NCBI GenBank assembly: GCA_022819855.1
Contig: JAJEGN010000021.1
Span: 1-64,000, forward strand
Origin: Gammaproteobacteria bacterium
GTDB taxonomy: Bacteria; Pseudomonadota; Gammaproteobacteria; Steroidobacterales; Rariloculaceae
Direction of reading: 5' to 3'
Length of the DNA stretch: 64,000 nucleotides
Below the pieces are notes generated by a model. The model was not told the origin of the DNA. It ran no database searches and saw nothing but the letters and a program-made list of their open reading frames with translations. A program made the translations under genes and the position numbers. Within the stretch, counting starts at the first letter, position 1, and each line of letters begins with the position of its first letter. This document shows positions 47,218-55,989 of the stretch, piece by piece.

Positions 47218-48107
47218 TCGTCCGTCTCTCCTGCAGGCCACCGGGCCCGGCTGTATTCGATAGGGCGTTGCCTGTCGGACGGCACACGCGCTGCCGCCGT
47301 CAGTCGAGTATAGACCGCCTCCTGCTCGAGCACGGGCCGAAGCGCGTCCGCAAGCCGCGCGGCCCACTGTTCCTGGCCAACGTCGTCACGGACGAGGTCC
47401 TGGCGAATCTCGATGCCGGCGTGCGCGAGACCGAGCGGCTCAGCATGATGATCGATCGTGAAATCGGCCGGATGACGGCCCGAGTACGGTTCGTTGTCGG
47501 CCACGACGATATCCGGATCCTCCCTGAGCGCGCGCATCAGGGGCAGCGGCAGCCGCGGGTCCCTGTCCCAGAGCACGCCGACGTGGCAGGGCCGCTCGAC
47601 GCCGTTCGCACGGGGCGTGAAACTGTGGATGGCGATGAATACCGGCGTCTGCTCCGCGTTCGTTCCGGCGTCGATCCGCTGCCTGATCGTGCGGTGATAG
47701 GGGTGATATACGTCGCGGGCCCTCGCCCCCCTGGCCTCCATGCCGAGACCGATGTTGCCGGGCACGAGTACCCCGTCGCTGATCTCGGCAAACGCGCCGG
47801 CATCGTGCAAGGACCGATTCAGATCGACGACGAGGCGCGAATAGCCCGCGAGCACCGCATCCGCATCGAACCAGCGCGCGAGCCGGCGCGCGACGCCTGC
47901 CGCGCCGATGTCCCAGGCGATGTGGTCGGCCAGATGGTGGTCGGCGAGACCCAGCCCGTCGAGCGATCGCGGCACGCGATTCGAGGCGTGGTCGCACACG
48001 AAGATGATCGGGCGGCGACCCGATCCCTCGATCAGCTCATGAGCCGGCGGTTCGTCGTCGGCGAGAATCGAAGCGGATCGCCTTGACGAGGCTGGTTCCG
48101 GCTGCAT
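47214..48107 (-). CDS. N-formylglutamate amidohydrolase family protein
   Basis: A 297-residue zinc-peptidase-like protein of the HutG2/N-formylglutamate amidohydrolase family. Characteristic segments are IIFVCDHASNRVPRSLDGLGL, HIAWDIGAAGVARRLA, SRLVVDLNRSLHD, and IAIHSFTP. No histidine-utilisation gene is adjacent, so a Hut role is not supported; family members of this type are often found with GCS2-type ligases and may hydrolyse other N-acyl or amide bonds. It heads a three-gene overlapping operon. Confidence 0.86.
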   Translation of the reverse strand: MQPEPASSRRSASILADDEPPAHELIEGSGRRPIIFVCDHASNRVPRSLDGLGLADHHLADHIAWDIGAAGVARRLARWFDADAVLAGYSRLVVDLNRSLHDAGAFAEISDGVLVPGNIGLGMEARGARARDVYHPYHRTIRQRIDAGTNAEQTPVFIAIHSFTPRANGVERPCHVGVLWDRDPRLPLPLMRALREDPDIVVADNEPYSGRHPADFTIDHHAEPLGLAHAGIEIRQDLVRDDVGQEQWAARLADALRPVLEQEAVYTRLTAAARVPSDRQRPIEYSRARWPAGETDE

Positions 48108-48206
48108 CCGTAGTCAGGTCTGGAATCGAACGGCCGACGATTCTGACACAATCGCCCGTGGAGGTCTCTCGCTCTTCGTTGCGACGTCAGTCGGCGCAAC
48201 GGCGCG

Positions 48207-49751
48207 CTACGGCTCGCAAGCCGCCTGTTCTGCGGCGTCGTTCAAGGGAACGATACCGTCGAGGTAATCGCCGAAACGCTCCGCCGACAGGCCGAAGGGG
48301 TCGAACACACCGCACACCCTGGGCGCCACGCCGTCCAATGCCTCGCAGTTCCCGTCGCTCAACGATTCGTCAAGCAGCTCGGACAGCAGAACGGCCCGGC
48401 CGTCGATCCAGGCTGCCAGGATGTCCTCGTGCGTGGCGGTCAGTACCGCATCGTAAGGATCTCCGCCCGCGTACCTCACAAGCATCAGATCGGCCGCAAG
48501 CCCCGGCTCGATCGCGCCGAACCGGTCTTCCAGGCCCAGTGCATAGGCGCCGTTGGCCGTCGCCATGCGCCACAGCGCTTCGCCCGACAACGCCACTTCA
48601 GCGTCTTCGGCCACCCTCCGCGCACACAAGGCCTCCTCGCGCATGTTGAACGAACCGCTCGGCGACCAGTCCGTCGACAGCGCGATCCGTACGCCGTGCT
48701 CCAGTGCGCCCGCGATGTCCACGGTCTCTCCGTACAGCGCGAGATTGGAGCGCGGCGACCACACCAGCGTGACATCGAACTGGCGCATCGCCGCGTAGTC
48801 CTCGCGGTCCGTTGCCACGCCGTGAACCAGCGCGTAGCGTCGGTCGCGCCGCTGCGCTCGTTCGAGATAACGCGCTACCTCCGCCCTCGCCGCGCAGCTC
48901 GAGGGCCTGCCTTCGCCGACATGCGCAACGTATGCCATGAACGGCAGCTCGTCCTGCGCAGGCGGGAACCGGTGGACCGGACCGCCGGCGCACTCCTGGT
49001 CGAGATCCTCGACCACCCGAAAGGAGAACGGAAACGTCGTCACGTCCGCTTCGGCCTCGTAGAGGATCGGGTCGCCGTCGAGGACGTGCCGGTTGATGTT
49101 GCGAATCACGCCGGGAACGCCGCCGGTCCCGGCGATGGCGGTCGCGCCGCCGAGCAGGTGGCGCAACTCCATGGCGATGAGTATCGCGTTCGATTCCGGA
49201 TCGTCGGCGTCGTGGTAGTGCGGCTCGGGCAACGGCAACGGCATCGTTCCTCCGACTCCGAGCCGCCATTCGTCGCGGTGCGCATAACCCGGATTCAGGT
49301 TCGGATCGGGAAACGCGTGACTGTAGGCAGGGTGCTCGTGTGCATTGACGAATCCCGGTGAAACCACGGCCCTGCCCCGGCAATCCAGGACAGCCGCATC
49401 GGGATACGCCTCGCGCAGGGCGTCGAAGTCGGCCACGGCGCCGATCTGGCCGTTGAAACGGATATGCACGCCGTGGTCCGGCCTGTGTCCGTCCACCAGC
49501 AGCAGATCGGCGCCGACGATCAGTCCCGGAATGCGATCGCCTGTCGCGCCGGCCGGCGTCAGTTCACAGTACACGGCGTTCGCCGCCTGGGCATCGGCAA
49601 CTGCATGGGGAAGGGGCACGGTGCACGCACCGAGCAACAGCGACGGAAGAAGTCCAGCCGGGGGACAACGGGAAACGCGCCGGCCGGTCTGCCGCTCGGC
49701 GGCGGACATCGTCGGGACCGTCATGGCGGAAATGCCGTGTTCGCCGGTCAT
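48207..49751 (-). CDS. Probable lipoprotein amidohydrolase (metal-dependent deaminase/hydrolase)
   Basis: A member of the amidohydrolase superfamily with the N-terminal HxH metal motif (SPGFVNAHEHPAYSHAFPD). A later His region (YALVHGVATDRED) and the catalytic Asp segment (RIALSTDWSPSGSFNMREEA) are also present. A second small beta-sandwich part (DRFGAIEPGLAADLMLV) completes the fold. The N-terminus has a hydrophobic stretch ending in a lipobox-like LLGAC, so it probably works outside the cytoplasm as a lipoprotein. Starts at 49751, 49724 or 49709 are all possible. It is divergent from a TonB receptor, suggesting the two handle the same compound. Confidence 0.78.
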   Translation of the reverse strand: MTGEHGISAMTVPTMSAAERQTGRRVSRCPPAGLLPSLLLGACTVPLPHAVADAQAANAVYCELTPAGATGDRIPGLIVGADLLLVDGHRPDHGVHIRFNGQIGAVADFDALREAYPDAAVLDCRGRAVVSPGFVNAHEHPAYSHAFPDPNLNPGYAHRDEWRLGVGGTMPLPLPEPHYHDADDPESNAILIAMELRHLLGGATAIAGTGGVPGVIRNINRHVLDGDPILYEAEADVTTFPFSFRVVEDLDQECAGGPVHRFPPAQDELPFMAYVAHVGEGRPSSCAARAEVARYLERAQRRDRRYALVHGVATDREDYAAMRQFDVTLVWSPRSNLALYGETVDIAGALEHGVRIALSTDWSPSGSFNMREEALCARRVAEDAEVALSGEALWRMATANGAYALGLEDRFGAIEPGLAADLMLVRYAGGDPYDAVLTATHEDILAAWIDGRAVLLSELLDESLSDGNCEALDGVAPRVCGVFDPFGLSAERFGDYLDGIVPLNDAAEQAACEP

Positions 49752-49811
49752 GGGCGCGCCAGCATAACGGCCGCAACTGCCCACGCCAACCAGATAAGGA
49801 GCGTGAGTCGG

Positions 49812-52800
49812 ATGTTGACAGGCGTGTACACTGCGTGCCCGCGCAAGCTCATGGTCGATTCAGGCTATATCGTGTCCCGACAGCTCGTCGCAGCCCTGCG
49901 TTCTGTCGTGTTGCTTGGCGCCGTTCTGACCGGCGCCGCCGGGCATGCGAACACGTCCGCCAGCCTGAGCGGCATGGTGACCGATCCGCGCGGCCAGGGC
50001 GTGAGCGACGCCCAGGTGTCGATCGTTCATCAGCCTTCCGGCACCGCGGCGCAGGCGCTGACCGCGGCCAGCGGTGCGTTCTTCCAGGGCGGCCTGCGGG
50101 TCGGCGGACCGTTCGAGATCGGCGTCCGGGCTGCGGGTTTTCGCGAACTGCGAATGACCGACGTGATGCTGCGCCCGGGGCCCCAGACGCCCCTGGCGAT
50201 CGTTCTTGAACCGGTGGCGGTCGACGAAGTCGTGGTCACCGCAGCCGCCGCCCCGCTGCGGGATCTGAACAACGGCGTGGGCTCCGCATACAGCGCCGCC
50301 GACATGGACGGGCAGCCCGGCATTCATCGCGACGTCATCCGCACGCTTCTGAGAGACCCGCTCGCGCAGTCGGACGGTCAGGGGCATCTCGCGGTCGGCG
50401 GCGCCAACCCCCGTTTCAACGGCCTGGCCATCGACGGTTCCCTGCAGCAGGACGACTTCGGGCTCGGCGCCAATACCTACGCCACGGAACGTTCGCCGAT
50501 CAACCTCGACGCCGTGGAGTCGGTCTCGCTGGTGGCGTCGGACTACTCGGCCGCGGCGGCGGGCTTCACCGGCGGGCTGGTCCAGATCACGACCCGGTCG
50601 GGCACGAACGAGTGGGACGGCTCCGCGTTCTTCTATCGTCACGGCGACGGGTTGGTGGGCGAACGCCATGACGGCGGCACGTTCTCGCCGGCGCCCTTCG
50701 AGGAGACCGAGGCCGGTGTGTCCATCGGCGGTCCGATCGTCAGGGACCGATTGTTCGTCTTCCTTTCCTATGACGAATTCGACTCCGCCTCGCCGGTGGA
50801 TTTCGCCGCTTACGACGCCGCCAACGGCATCCGGCCAGGCCTCTTCGACGCGCTTGGCGGAGTGCTGCGGGACACCTACGGCTACGACCCCCTGGGGCGC
50901 CCGAACGCCAACACGCCGACCCGTTCCGAACGGGCACTGGCGAAGCTCGACTGGAACCTGTCCGACGCGCATCGGCTCGCCTTCACCTGGCAGGCCAGCG
51001 AGGAAATCGACACGCGGGTGCTCGCCAGCGGGTTCGAGTCCGCCTGGTACGACGTTCCGGTGGACCTGGATGCGTTGTCGGTACAGGCCTGGTCCGACTG
51101 GACGGATCGGCTGGCCACGGGTCTCCGGGTCAACCGCAAGACGTTCCGGCGGGGACAGATCTGTCGAGCGGGCCGGGAGGTCGGCGCGCTGGAACTCGAC
51201 CTCAGGCCGGAGCAACTGGCGGGCACGGCCCTGGACGGCCTGCTGACGGACCGGGTCACGCTCACCGCCGGCTGCGACCGTTTCCGTCACGCCAACGAAT
51301 ACGACGACGAGCGCCTGCAGTTGTACGCCGATGTGGACTACTTCCTTGGCGACCACATCGTCAAGGCCGGCTTCGAAGCCGAACGCTTCGAGCTATACAA
51401 CCTGTTCGTTCCGGGCTCCCGCGGCCGCTTCGTGTTCAACGGCTTCGACGCGGTCCGCAACGGCGTGGCCCGGGTGGATTACGTCAACGCCGTGTCCAAC
51501 GATCCCCGGGACGCCGCGGCCGCCTGGGGCTACCGCAAGCGCGCCTTCTTCATCCAGGATACCTGGGCGGCCACTCCGGATCTCGAGCTGACCGCCGGAC
51601 TGCGCTACGAGCGTTTCACGCAGGACGACGCACCGGCATACAGCGCGCCAATCTTCGCGGCCTACGGCGTGCGCACCGACGCCAATCTGGACGGCGCAGA
51701 CCTGTGGATGCCCAGACTCGGAATACGTTACACGGGGCTCGAGCGCACCGTGATATCAGGCGGCGTGGGGCTCTTCGCCGGCGGCGACCCGAAGGTGTGG
51801 ACCTCCAATGCCTTCCAGCCGCCCGTGGTGTTCGCGCGTCTTCGGGAGGCCGCCGACGTCTCGCCCTTCGCGGTGCCGCCCGCGCTCCTGCAGCAGGTGG
51901 CCGCCGGTACCGCGCTGCCGGTGGACGCGATCGCCGAGGATTTCGAGACCCCGTCGGACTGGAAGGCATCGATTCGCATGGAGCGGGAGTTCGACCTGCC
52001 CCGTCTGGGACGCGACTTCATGGCCACGATCCAGTACCTGCATACCCGCACGAACCGGAGCTTCCTGTGGCGGAACCTCGCCCATACCCGCCTCGCGGCC
52101 GCGCAGCCCACCGGCCAGTCCCCGGACGGCCGTATCATCTACGCGGATCTCGACAACCTGGGCCTGCTCAACCTGACCACGCTCGGTAACCACGGGGGCG
52201 GCCGCGGCCAGGTCTTCTCTGCCGCCGTTTCGAAAGCCTGGGATTTCGGGTTCGACTTCTCGGCGAGCTACGCGTGGCAGGACGTGGAAGCGGTCGCCGA
52301 AGGCGTCTCGGCGCGCGGAATATCCAACTGGCGCAGCCTCACCGTGGCGGACCGCAATTCCCCGGACGCCCGCCGTTCGCCCCACCAGACGACGCACTCC
52401 TGGAAGTTCAACTTCGGTTACGAACGTGCCGTCGGCGGCCTTGACGTGCGGCTGAACGTCTTCGGCAGAATCTTCACCGGCGACCTCTTCACCTATACCT
52501 TCGATGTCGACCGCGGCAACGCCCTGTTCGGACGCGCCGGGGCCGGCGAGAGCCCCTACGACGCCAACCCGCTCTACGTTCCGGCGCACAACGATGCCGC
52601 CGTCGTCTACGCATCCACTTTCGATCAAGATGGATTTCGGGATTACATCCGGGGCACGCCGGCCGGAATCCACGCGCCATACTCGGAAGACAGCGGCTGG
52701 AACCGGATCTGGGATCTGCGCCTTCGCATCGAACTGCCGGGGTTGCGCGGCCTCACCCGATTCTTCGGCGACAGCCGCGCGAGCGTGGTGCTCGACATCG

Positions 52801-53084
52801 AGAACTTTCCCAACCTTCTCAACGACCGCTGGGGACGCTTCGATTCCGGTCCGGGTTTCGGGCAGGCCGCCATCGTCAGAGGCGACCTGGTGCGCGCTGT
52901 GGACGTGGCGAACATGGGGGTCGACACGGCACCGGCGTTGATCGGCGATGCGCCCCGCGGCGCCTGCCGGATCCCAAACGACTGCCTGTACCGTTTCAAC
53001 CGCTTCGACGGCGAACCCAGGGCGATCACAAGTCCGTCGCGATCCGTCTACCGGATCAGGCTGGGCGTGCGGCTGGATTTCTAG
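49812..53084 (+). CDS. Oar-like TonB-dependent outer membrane receptor
   Basis: A 1090-residue outer membrane receptor. Order of parts: signal peptide (hydrophobic VVLLGAVLTGAAGHA), a carboxypeptidase-regulatory-like beta-sandwich (SLSGMVTDPRGQGVSDAQVS; about 45-140), a linker with VDEVVVTAAA, a plug domain (HLAVGGANPRFNGLAIDGS; FTGGLVQITTRSGTNEWDG), then a long barrel ending in RLGVRLDF with a terminal Phe. The ATG at 49812 is preceded by AAGGAG. The layout matches Oar/OmpA-related TonB receptors that import large or peptide-like substrates. The facing amidohydrolase is the only clue to its ligand. Confidence 0.88.
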   Translation: MLTGVYTACPRKLMVDSGYIVSRQLVAALRSVVLLGAVLTGAAGHANTSASLSGMVTDPRGQGVSDAQVSIVHQPSGTAAQALTAASGAFFQGGLRVGGPFEIGVRAAGFRELRMTDVMLRPGPQTPLAIVLEPVAVDEVVVTAAAAPLRDLNNGVGSAYSAADMDGQPGIHRDVIRTLLRDPLAQSDGQGHLAVGGANPRFNGLAIDGSLQQDDFGLGANTYATERSPINLDAVESVSLVASDYSAAAAGFTGGLVQITTRSGTNEWDGSAFFYRHGDGLVGERHDGGTFSPAPFEETEAGVSIGGPIVRDRLFVFLSYDEFDSASPVDFAAYDAANGIRPGLFDALGGVLRDTYGYDPLGRPNANTPTRSERALAKLDWNLSDAHRLAFTWQASEEIDTRVLASGFESAWYDVPVDLDALSVQAWSDWTDRLATGLRVNRKTFRRGQICRAGREVGALELDLRPEQLAGTALDGLLTDRVTLTAGCDRFRHANEYDDERLQLYADVDYFLGDHIVKAGFEAERFELYNLFVPGSRGRFVFNGFDAVRNGVARVDYVNAVSNDPRDAAAAWGYRKRAFFIQDTWAATPDLELTAGLRYERFTQDDAPAYSAPIFAAYGVRTDANLDGADLWMPRLGIRYTGLERTVISGGVGLFAGGDPKVWTSNAFQPPVVFARLREAADVSPFAVPPALLQQVAAGTALPVDAIAEDFETPSDWKASIRMEREFDLPRLGRDFMATIQYLHTRTNRSFLWRNLAHTRLAAAQPTGQSPDGRIIYADLDNLGLLNLTTLGNHGGGRGQVFSAAVSKAWDFGFDFSASYAWQDVEAVAEGVSARGISNWRSLTVADRNSPDARRSPHQTTHSWKFNFGYERAVGGLDVRLNVFGRIFTGDLFTYTFDVDRGNALFGRAGAGESPYDANPLYVPAHNDAAVVYASTFDQDGFRDYIRGTPAGIHAPYSEDSGWNRIWDLRLRIELPGLRGLTRFFGDSRASVVLDIENFPNLLNDRWGRFDSGPGFGQAAIVRGDLVRAVDVANMGVDTAPALIGDAPRGACRIPNDCLYRFNRFDGEPRAITSPSRSVYRIRLGVRLDF

Positions 53085-54281
53085 TCAGCGGCGCGACCGG
53101 TAGAAGCCGGCGATGCTCGCGACAACGTACTCGATCTGCGCAGCGGTCAGTTCCGGATAGATCGGCAGCGCGAGCGTTTCGGCGGCCGCCCGGCGCGCAT
53201 TGGGGAAATCGTCGGCGGCGTGGCCGAGATTCGCGAAGCAGGCTTGCTCGTGAAGCGCCAGCGGATAGTAGATTTCCGTGCTTACCCCCCGCTCGGCCAG
53301 CCAGGTGCGCAGATCGTCGCGATGCTGCGCCCGAATGACGTACTGGTTGAAGATGTGACGGCCTTGACGCGCAGGTGGAGCGGTCACGAACTCTTCGATG
53401 CCCGCCGCCTGGATCAACTGGCCATAGCGCACCGCGTTGGCCTGCCGGGATTCGGTCCATCGATCGAGATGGTCGAGCTTGACGAGCAACACGGCCGCCT
53501 GCAGCGCGTCGAGCCGGAAATTACCGCCGACTTCGTCATGCAGGTATTTCGTGTGGCCGCCGTGGACGCGAAGCTTCCGGATGCGTTCAGCGAGCGCCGC
53601 GTCGTTGCTGACGCACATGCCCGCGTCGCCGAAGGCGCCGAGATTCTTGGTCGGGAAAAAGGAAAAGCAGCCGATCGCGCCGATGCTGCCGGCCCGACGG
53701 CCGTCGCGGAGGCCGCCGGCGCGCTGTCCCTGACCGAGTTCCGCACCGATGGCCTGGGCGGCGTCCTCGACAATCGGCAGGCCGTATTCGCGGGCGAATT
53801 CGAGCAGCGCATCCATGTCGGCCATCTGACCGAACAAGTGTACGGGCAGGATCGCGCGGACGCGTCCGCCCGTTCGCGTGTTCACGAGGTCGGCGCCGTC
53901 GCGCTCGCACTCTGCGCCGAGAAAGTCGGCAACGGCTGACGGGTCCAGATTGAAGGTCGGCCCGTCGATATCACAGAAGAGCGGCCGGGCGCCAAGCCGG
54001 GCGATCGTCCCGGCCGTCGCGAAGAACGTGTAGGGCGTGGTGATTACCTCGTCGCCGGGTCCGATGTCGAGCGCCATGAGCGCAACGAGCAAGGCATCGG
54101 TGCCCGACGACACGCCGATCGCGTGTCGGGCCCCGGAGTATTCGGCGATTCGCCGTTCGAACTCCTCGACCTTCGGACCGAGCACGAAATACTGGCTCTC
54201 CGAGACCTCGCGAATTGCGGCCTCGATCTCGTCGCGAATCGCGGAGTACTGCGCCTTGAGATCGATGAGCGGGACCTGCAT
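53085..54281 (-). CDS. DegT/DnrJ/EryC1/StrS-family aminotransferase
   Basis: A 398-residue PLP-dependent sugar aminotransferase. It has MQVPLIDLKAQYSAIRDEIE, SSGTDALLVALMALDIGPGD, PVHLFGQMADMDAL, VEDAAQAIGAELG and the PLP lysine in FSFFPTKNLGAFGDAG, plus GGNFRLDALQAAVL. Such enzymes make amino-sugars for surface polysaccharides, O-antigen or secondary metabolites. Some 20 residues between QAIGAE and GSIGAIGCFSF are an Arg/Gly-rich insert. Its stop abuts the TonB receptor stop without a gap. Confidence 0.92.
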   Translation of the reverse strand: MQVPLIDLKAQYSAIRDEIEAAIREVSESQYFVLGPKVEEFERRIAEYSGARHAIGVSSGTDALLVALMALDIGPGDEVITTPYTFFATAGTIARLGARPLFCDIDGPTFNLDPSAVADFLGAECERDGADLVNTRTGGRVRAILPVHLFGQMADMDALLEFAREYGLPIVEDAAQAIGAELGQGQRAGGLRDGRRAGSIGAIGCFSFFPTKNLGAFGDAGMCVSNDAALAERIRKLRVHGGHTKYLHDEVGGNFRLDALQAAVLLVKLDHLDRWTESRQANAVRYGQLIQAAGIEEFVTAPPARQGRHIFNQYVIRAQHRDDLRTWLAERGVSTEIYYPLALHEQACFANLGHAADDFPNARRAAAETLALPIYPELTAAQIEYVVASIAGFYRSRR

Positions 54282-54301
54282 GGTTCAGCCGACCTCGGGA
54301 A

Positions 54302-54934
54302 TCAACCGTTCGTCGCGACTTGCTTGCCGGAGAGTTCGGCACGAGCCCGCTCGAGATCTTCAGGCGTGTTGACGCTCGCGAGCCTCGTCGCGTCCTGCGA
54401 ATCGACCCAGCGGACCGGGGACGCTGCCAGCAGGCCGCTCAGCGAGCGCTCTCCGGCCCTTTCGCGCCGGCGCACGACCGCATGCGCACCCGGTTCCCAG
54501 ATCGTGCACAAGGGTTCCGGCTTGCCTTCCCGGTGGCGAAACGCCGTTGCGAGCGCTGCCGTGTCCCGATTCCCGATCAGCATGTGCAACATCGCCTCGT
54601 CGACGAACGGCATGTCGGCGGCGAGCAGCAGCCAGGCGACATCGCCGTAGTGCTTCCAGGCAGCCAGCAAGCCGGCAGCGGGACCCCTGGCGGCGCGGTC
54701 ATCGTCGACGATGTGCGGGAGACCGCGGTAAGGCTCGGTATCGGCCTGGCCCGGACGTACGGATACGAAAGCGCGCTCACAGGCCCGATCGAGCATCCGC
54801 CACGCAACGATCGCCTGCGGATCGCCGAACAGGGCGAGATTGCCCTTGTCCCGACCCATCCTGCGGCTCTCGCCTCCGGCCAGCACGAGGCCCCACAACG
54901 GTGGCCGGGAATCGCTTTTGTGGAAGCTGCTCAA
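54302..54934 (-). CDS. mobA: Molybdenum cofactor guanylyltransferase (TTG start)
   Basis: Attaches GMP to molybdopterin to make the bis-MGD type cofactor. The 210-residue nucleotidyltransferase-fold protein has LAGGESRRMGRDKGNLALFG, IVDDDRAARGPAAGLLAA, and the metal Asp in LLLAADMPFVDEAML, ending near SVNTPEDLERARAEL. The start is inferred to be TTG at 54934 in a TTGA overlap with the upstream hydrolase gene; the open frame further upstream lies within that gene. No other moco genes are adjacent. Confidence 0.88.
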   Translation of the reverse strand: MSSFHKSDSRPPLWGLVLAGGESRRMGRDKGNLALFGDPQAIVAWRMLDRACERAFVSVRPGQADTEPYRGLPHIVDDDRAARGPAAGLLAAWKHYGDVAWLLLAADMPFVDEAMLHMLIGNRDTAALATAFRHREGKPEPLCTIWEPGAHAVVRRRERAGERSLSGLLAASPVRWVDSQDATRLASVNTPEDLERARAELSGKQVATNG

Positions 54935-55884
54935 TCGAGCCGCTTTGTCTCGAACGACCAGTCGGGGTCGCTGCACAGTCCACAATCGTCGCCCAGGAAC
55001 ATGGCGGCTGCCTTCGCATCGTTGCGAAGGGTCCACTCGAGCCAGTTCACGACGACCTGCGCGGCCGCGCCGCCGTTCGGCTCGTTGTAGGTCCCCCCGT
55101 GCCCCTTGTCGATGTTCGCGACGGCTACCGGCACATGATCGATACGCCGGTAGTCGTCCATGCCGTTCTCGTAGGCGATGTCAGTCGGCCCGCCGAGAAC
55201 GTAGAGCGTCGGGAAGTGCAGGTCTTCGAGCACGTCCTTCGTGACTTCCATACCGGCCAGAGACGTAACCCGGTCGTTGAATACGCCGCTGTTCATGATG
55301 ACCGCCGTGTCGACCCGGGTATCCCGCGCGTTGACCAGGGCCTGCAGACCGCCGCAACTGAAGCCCGACACGGCAACGGCATCGGGGTCGACCCGTCCGA
55401 AGTACGGGCTGTCTTGCGCTGCATTCATTGCCAGCGCCCAGTCGACCGCTTCTGCGAGCTGTTCGGGGCGCGTGGGCTGGACACGCCCGGCGGACTCATC
55501 CTCGTCGGATTCGCTCGAGGTCGTTTCCGCCGGACGCTCGACGGCGCCCGGCCCGCTGTAGATGCCGCCTGGCGCGATCGCGAGATAGCCGTGCGAGGCG
55601 ATCTCGAGCAGGTGCAGGCGGGAACTGGCCGCATCGTCGCGACATCCACCGTTGCCGAAGACATAGACGCCGAGTTTCGTGTCACCCAGTCCAGCCAGAT
55701 TCGCGGGCCGGTACACGACCTGATCGGGCAGACCGGGCTCGACGAGCTTCACGGCGGGAAACGGTCCCGTGCCGGGCGTATCCGGCGGTGGCTCCGAAGC
55801 GGGGCGCGACGGTGCCTGCGCCTGGATTGCCGCACCGACAAGAAACCCCAAGACCACCAGGGTCCGAAGTGCACTTCGCTTCAT
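54931..55884 (-). CDS. Secreted alpha/beta hydrolase
   Basis: A 317-residue exported alpha/beta-hydrolase. It has a signal peptide (cleavage near AQA, residues 22-24), a conserved VYVFGNGGC oxyanion-region segment (residues 73-81), nucleophile Ser176 in VSGFSCGGLQAL, a late Asp region (YVLGGPTDIAYENGMDDY), and His in NIDKGHGGTYNEP. The substrate is unknown. It is divergent from another secreted esterase (55990) across a 105-bp region that contains CGCGAAAC twice (55903-55910 and 55963-55970), and its stop overlaps mobA. Confidence 0.78.
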   Translation of the reverse strand: MKRSALRTLVVLGFLVGAAIQAQAPSRPASEPPPDTPGTGPFPAVKLVEPGLPDQVVYRPANLAGLGDTKLGVYVFGNGGCRDDAASSRLHLLEIASHGYLAIAPGGIYSGPGAVERPAETTSSESDEDESAGRVQPTRPEQLAEAVDWALAMNAAQDSPYFGRVDPDAVAVSGFSCGGLQALVNARDTRVDTAVIMNSGVFNDRVTSLAGMEVTKDVLEDLHFPTLYVLGGPTDIAYENGMDDYRRIDHVPVAVANIDKGHGGTYNEPNGGAAAQVVVNWLEWTLRNDAKAAAMFLGDDCGLCSDPDWSFETKRLD

Positions 55885-55989
55885 GTCGCCATCCCCTCGC
55901 CTCGCGAAACTTGTTGCTGCCGAACCCGTATTCTAGGCTTGTCCGGCAGCGTTTCGACAATTCGCGAAACCGACAGGAGAGCAACCGGC

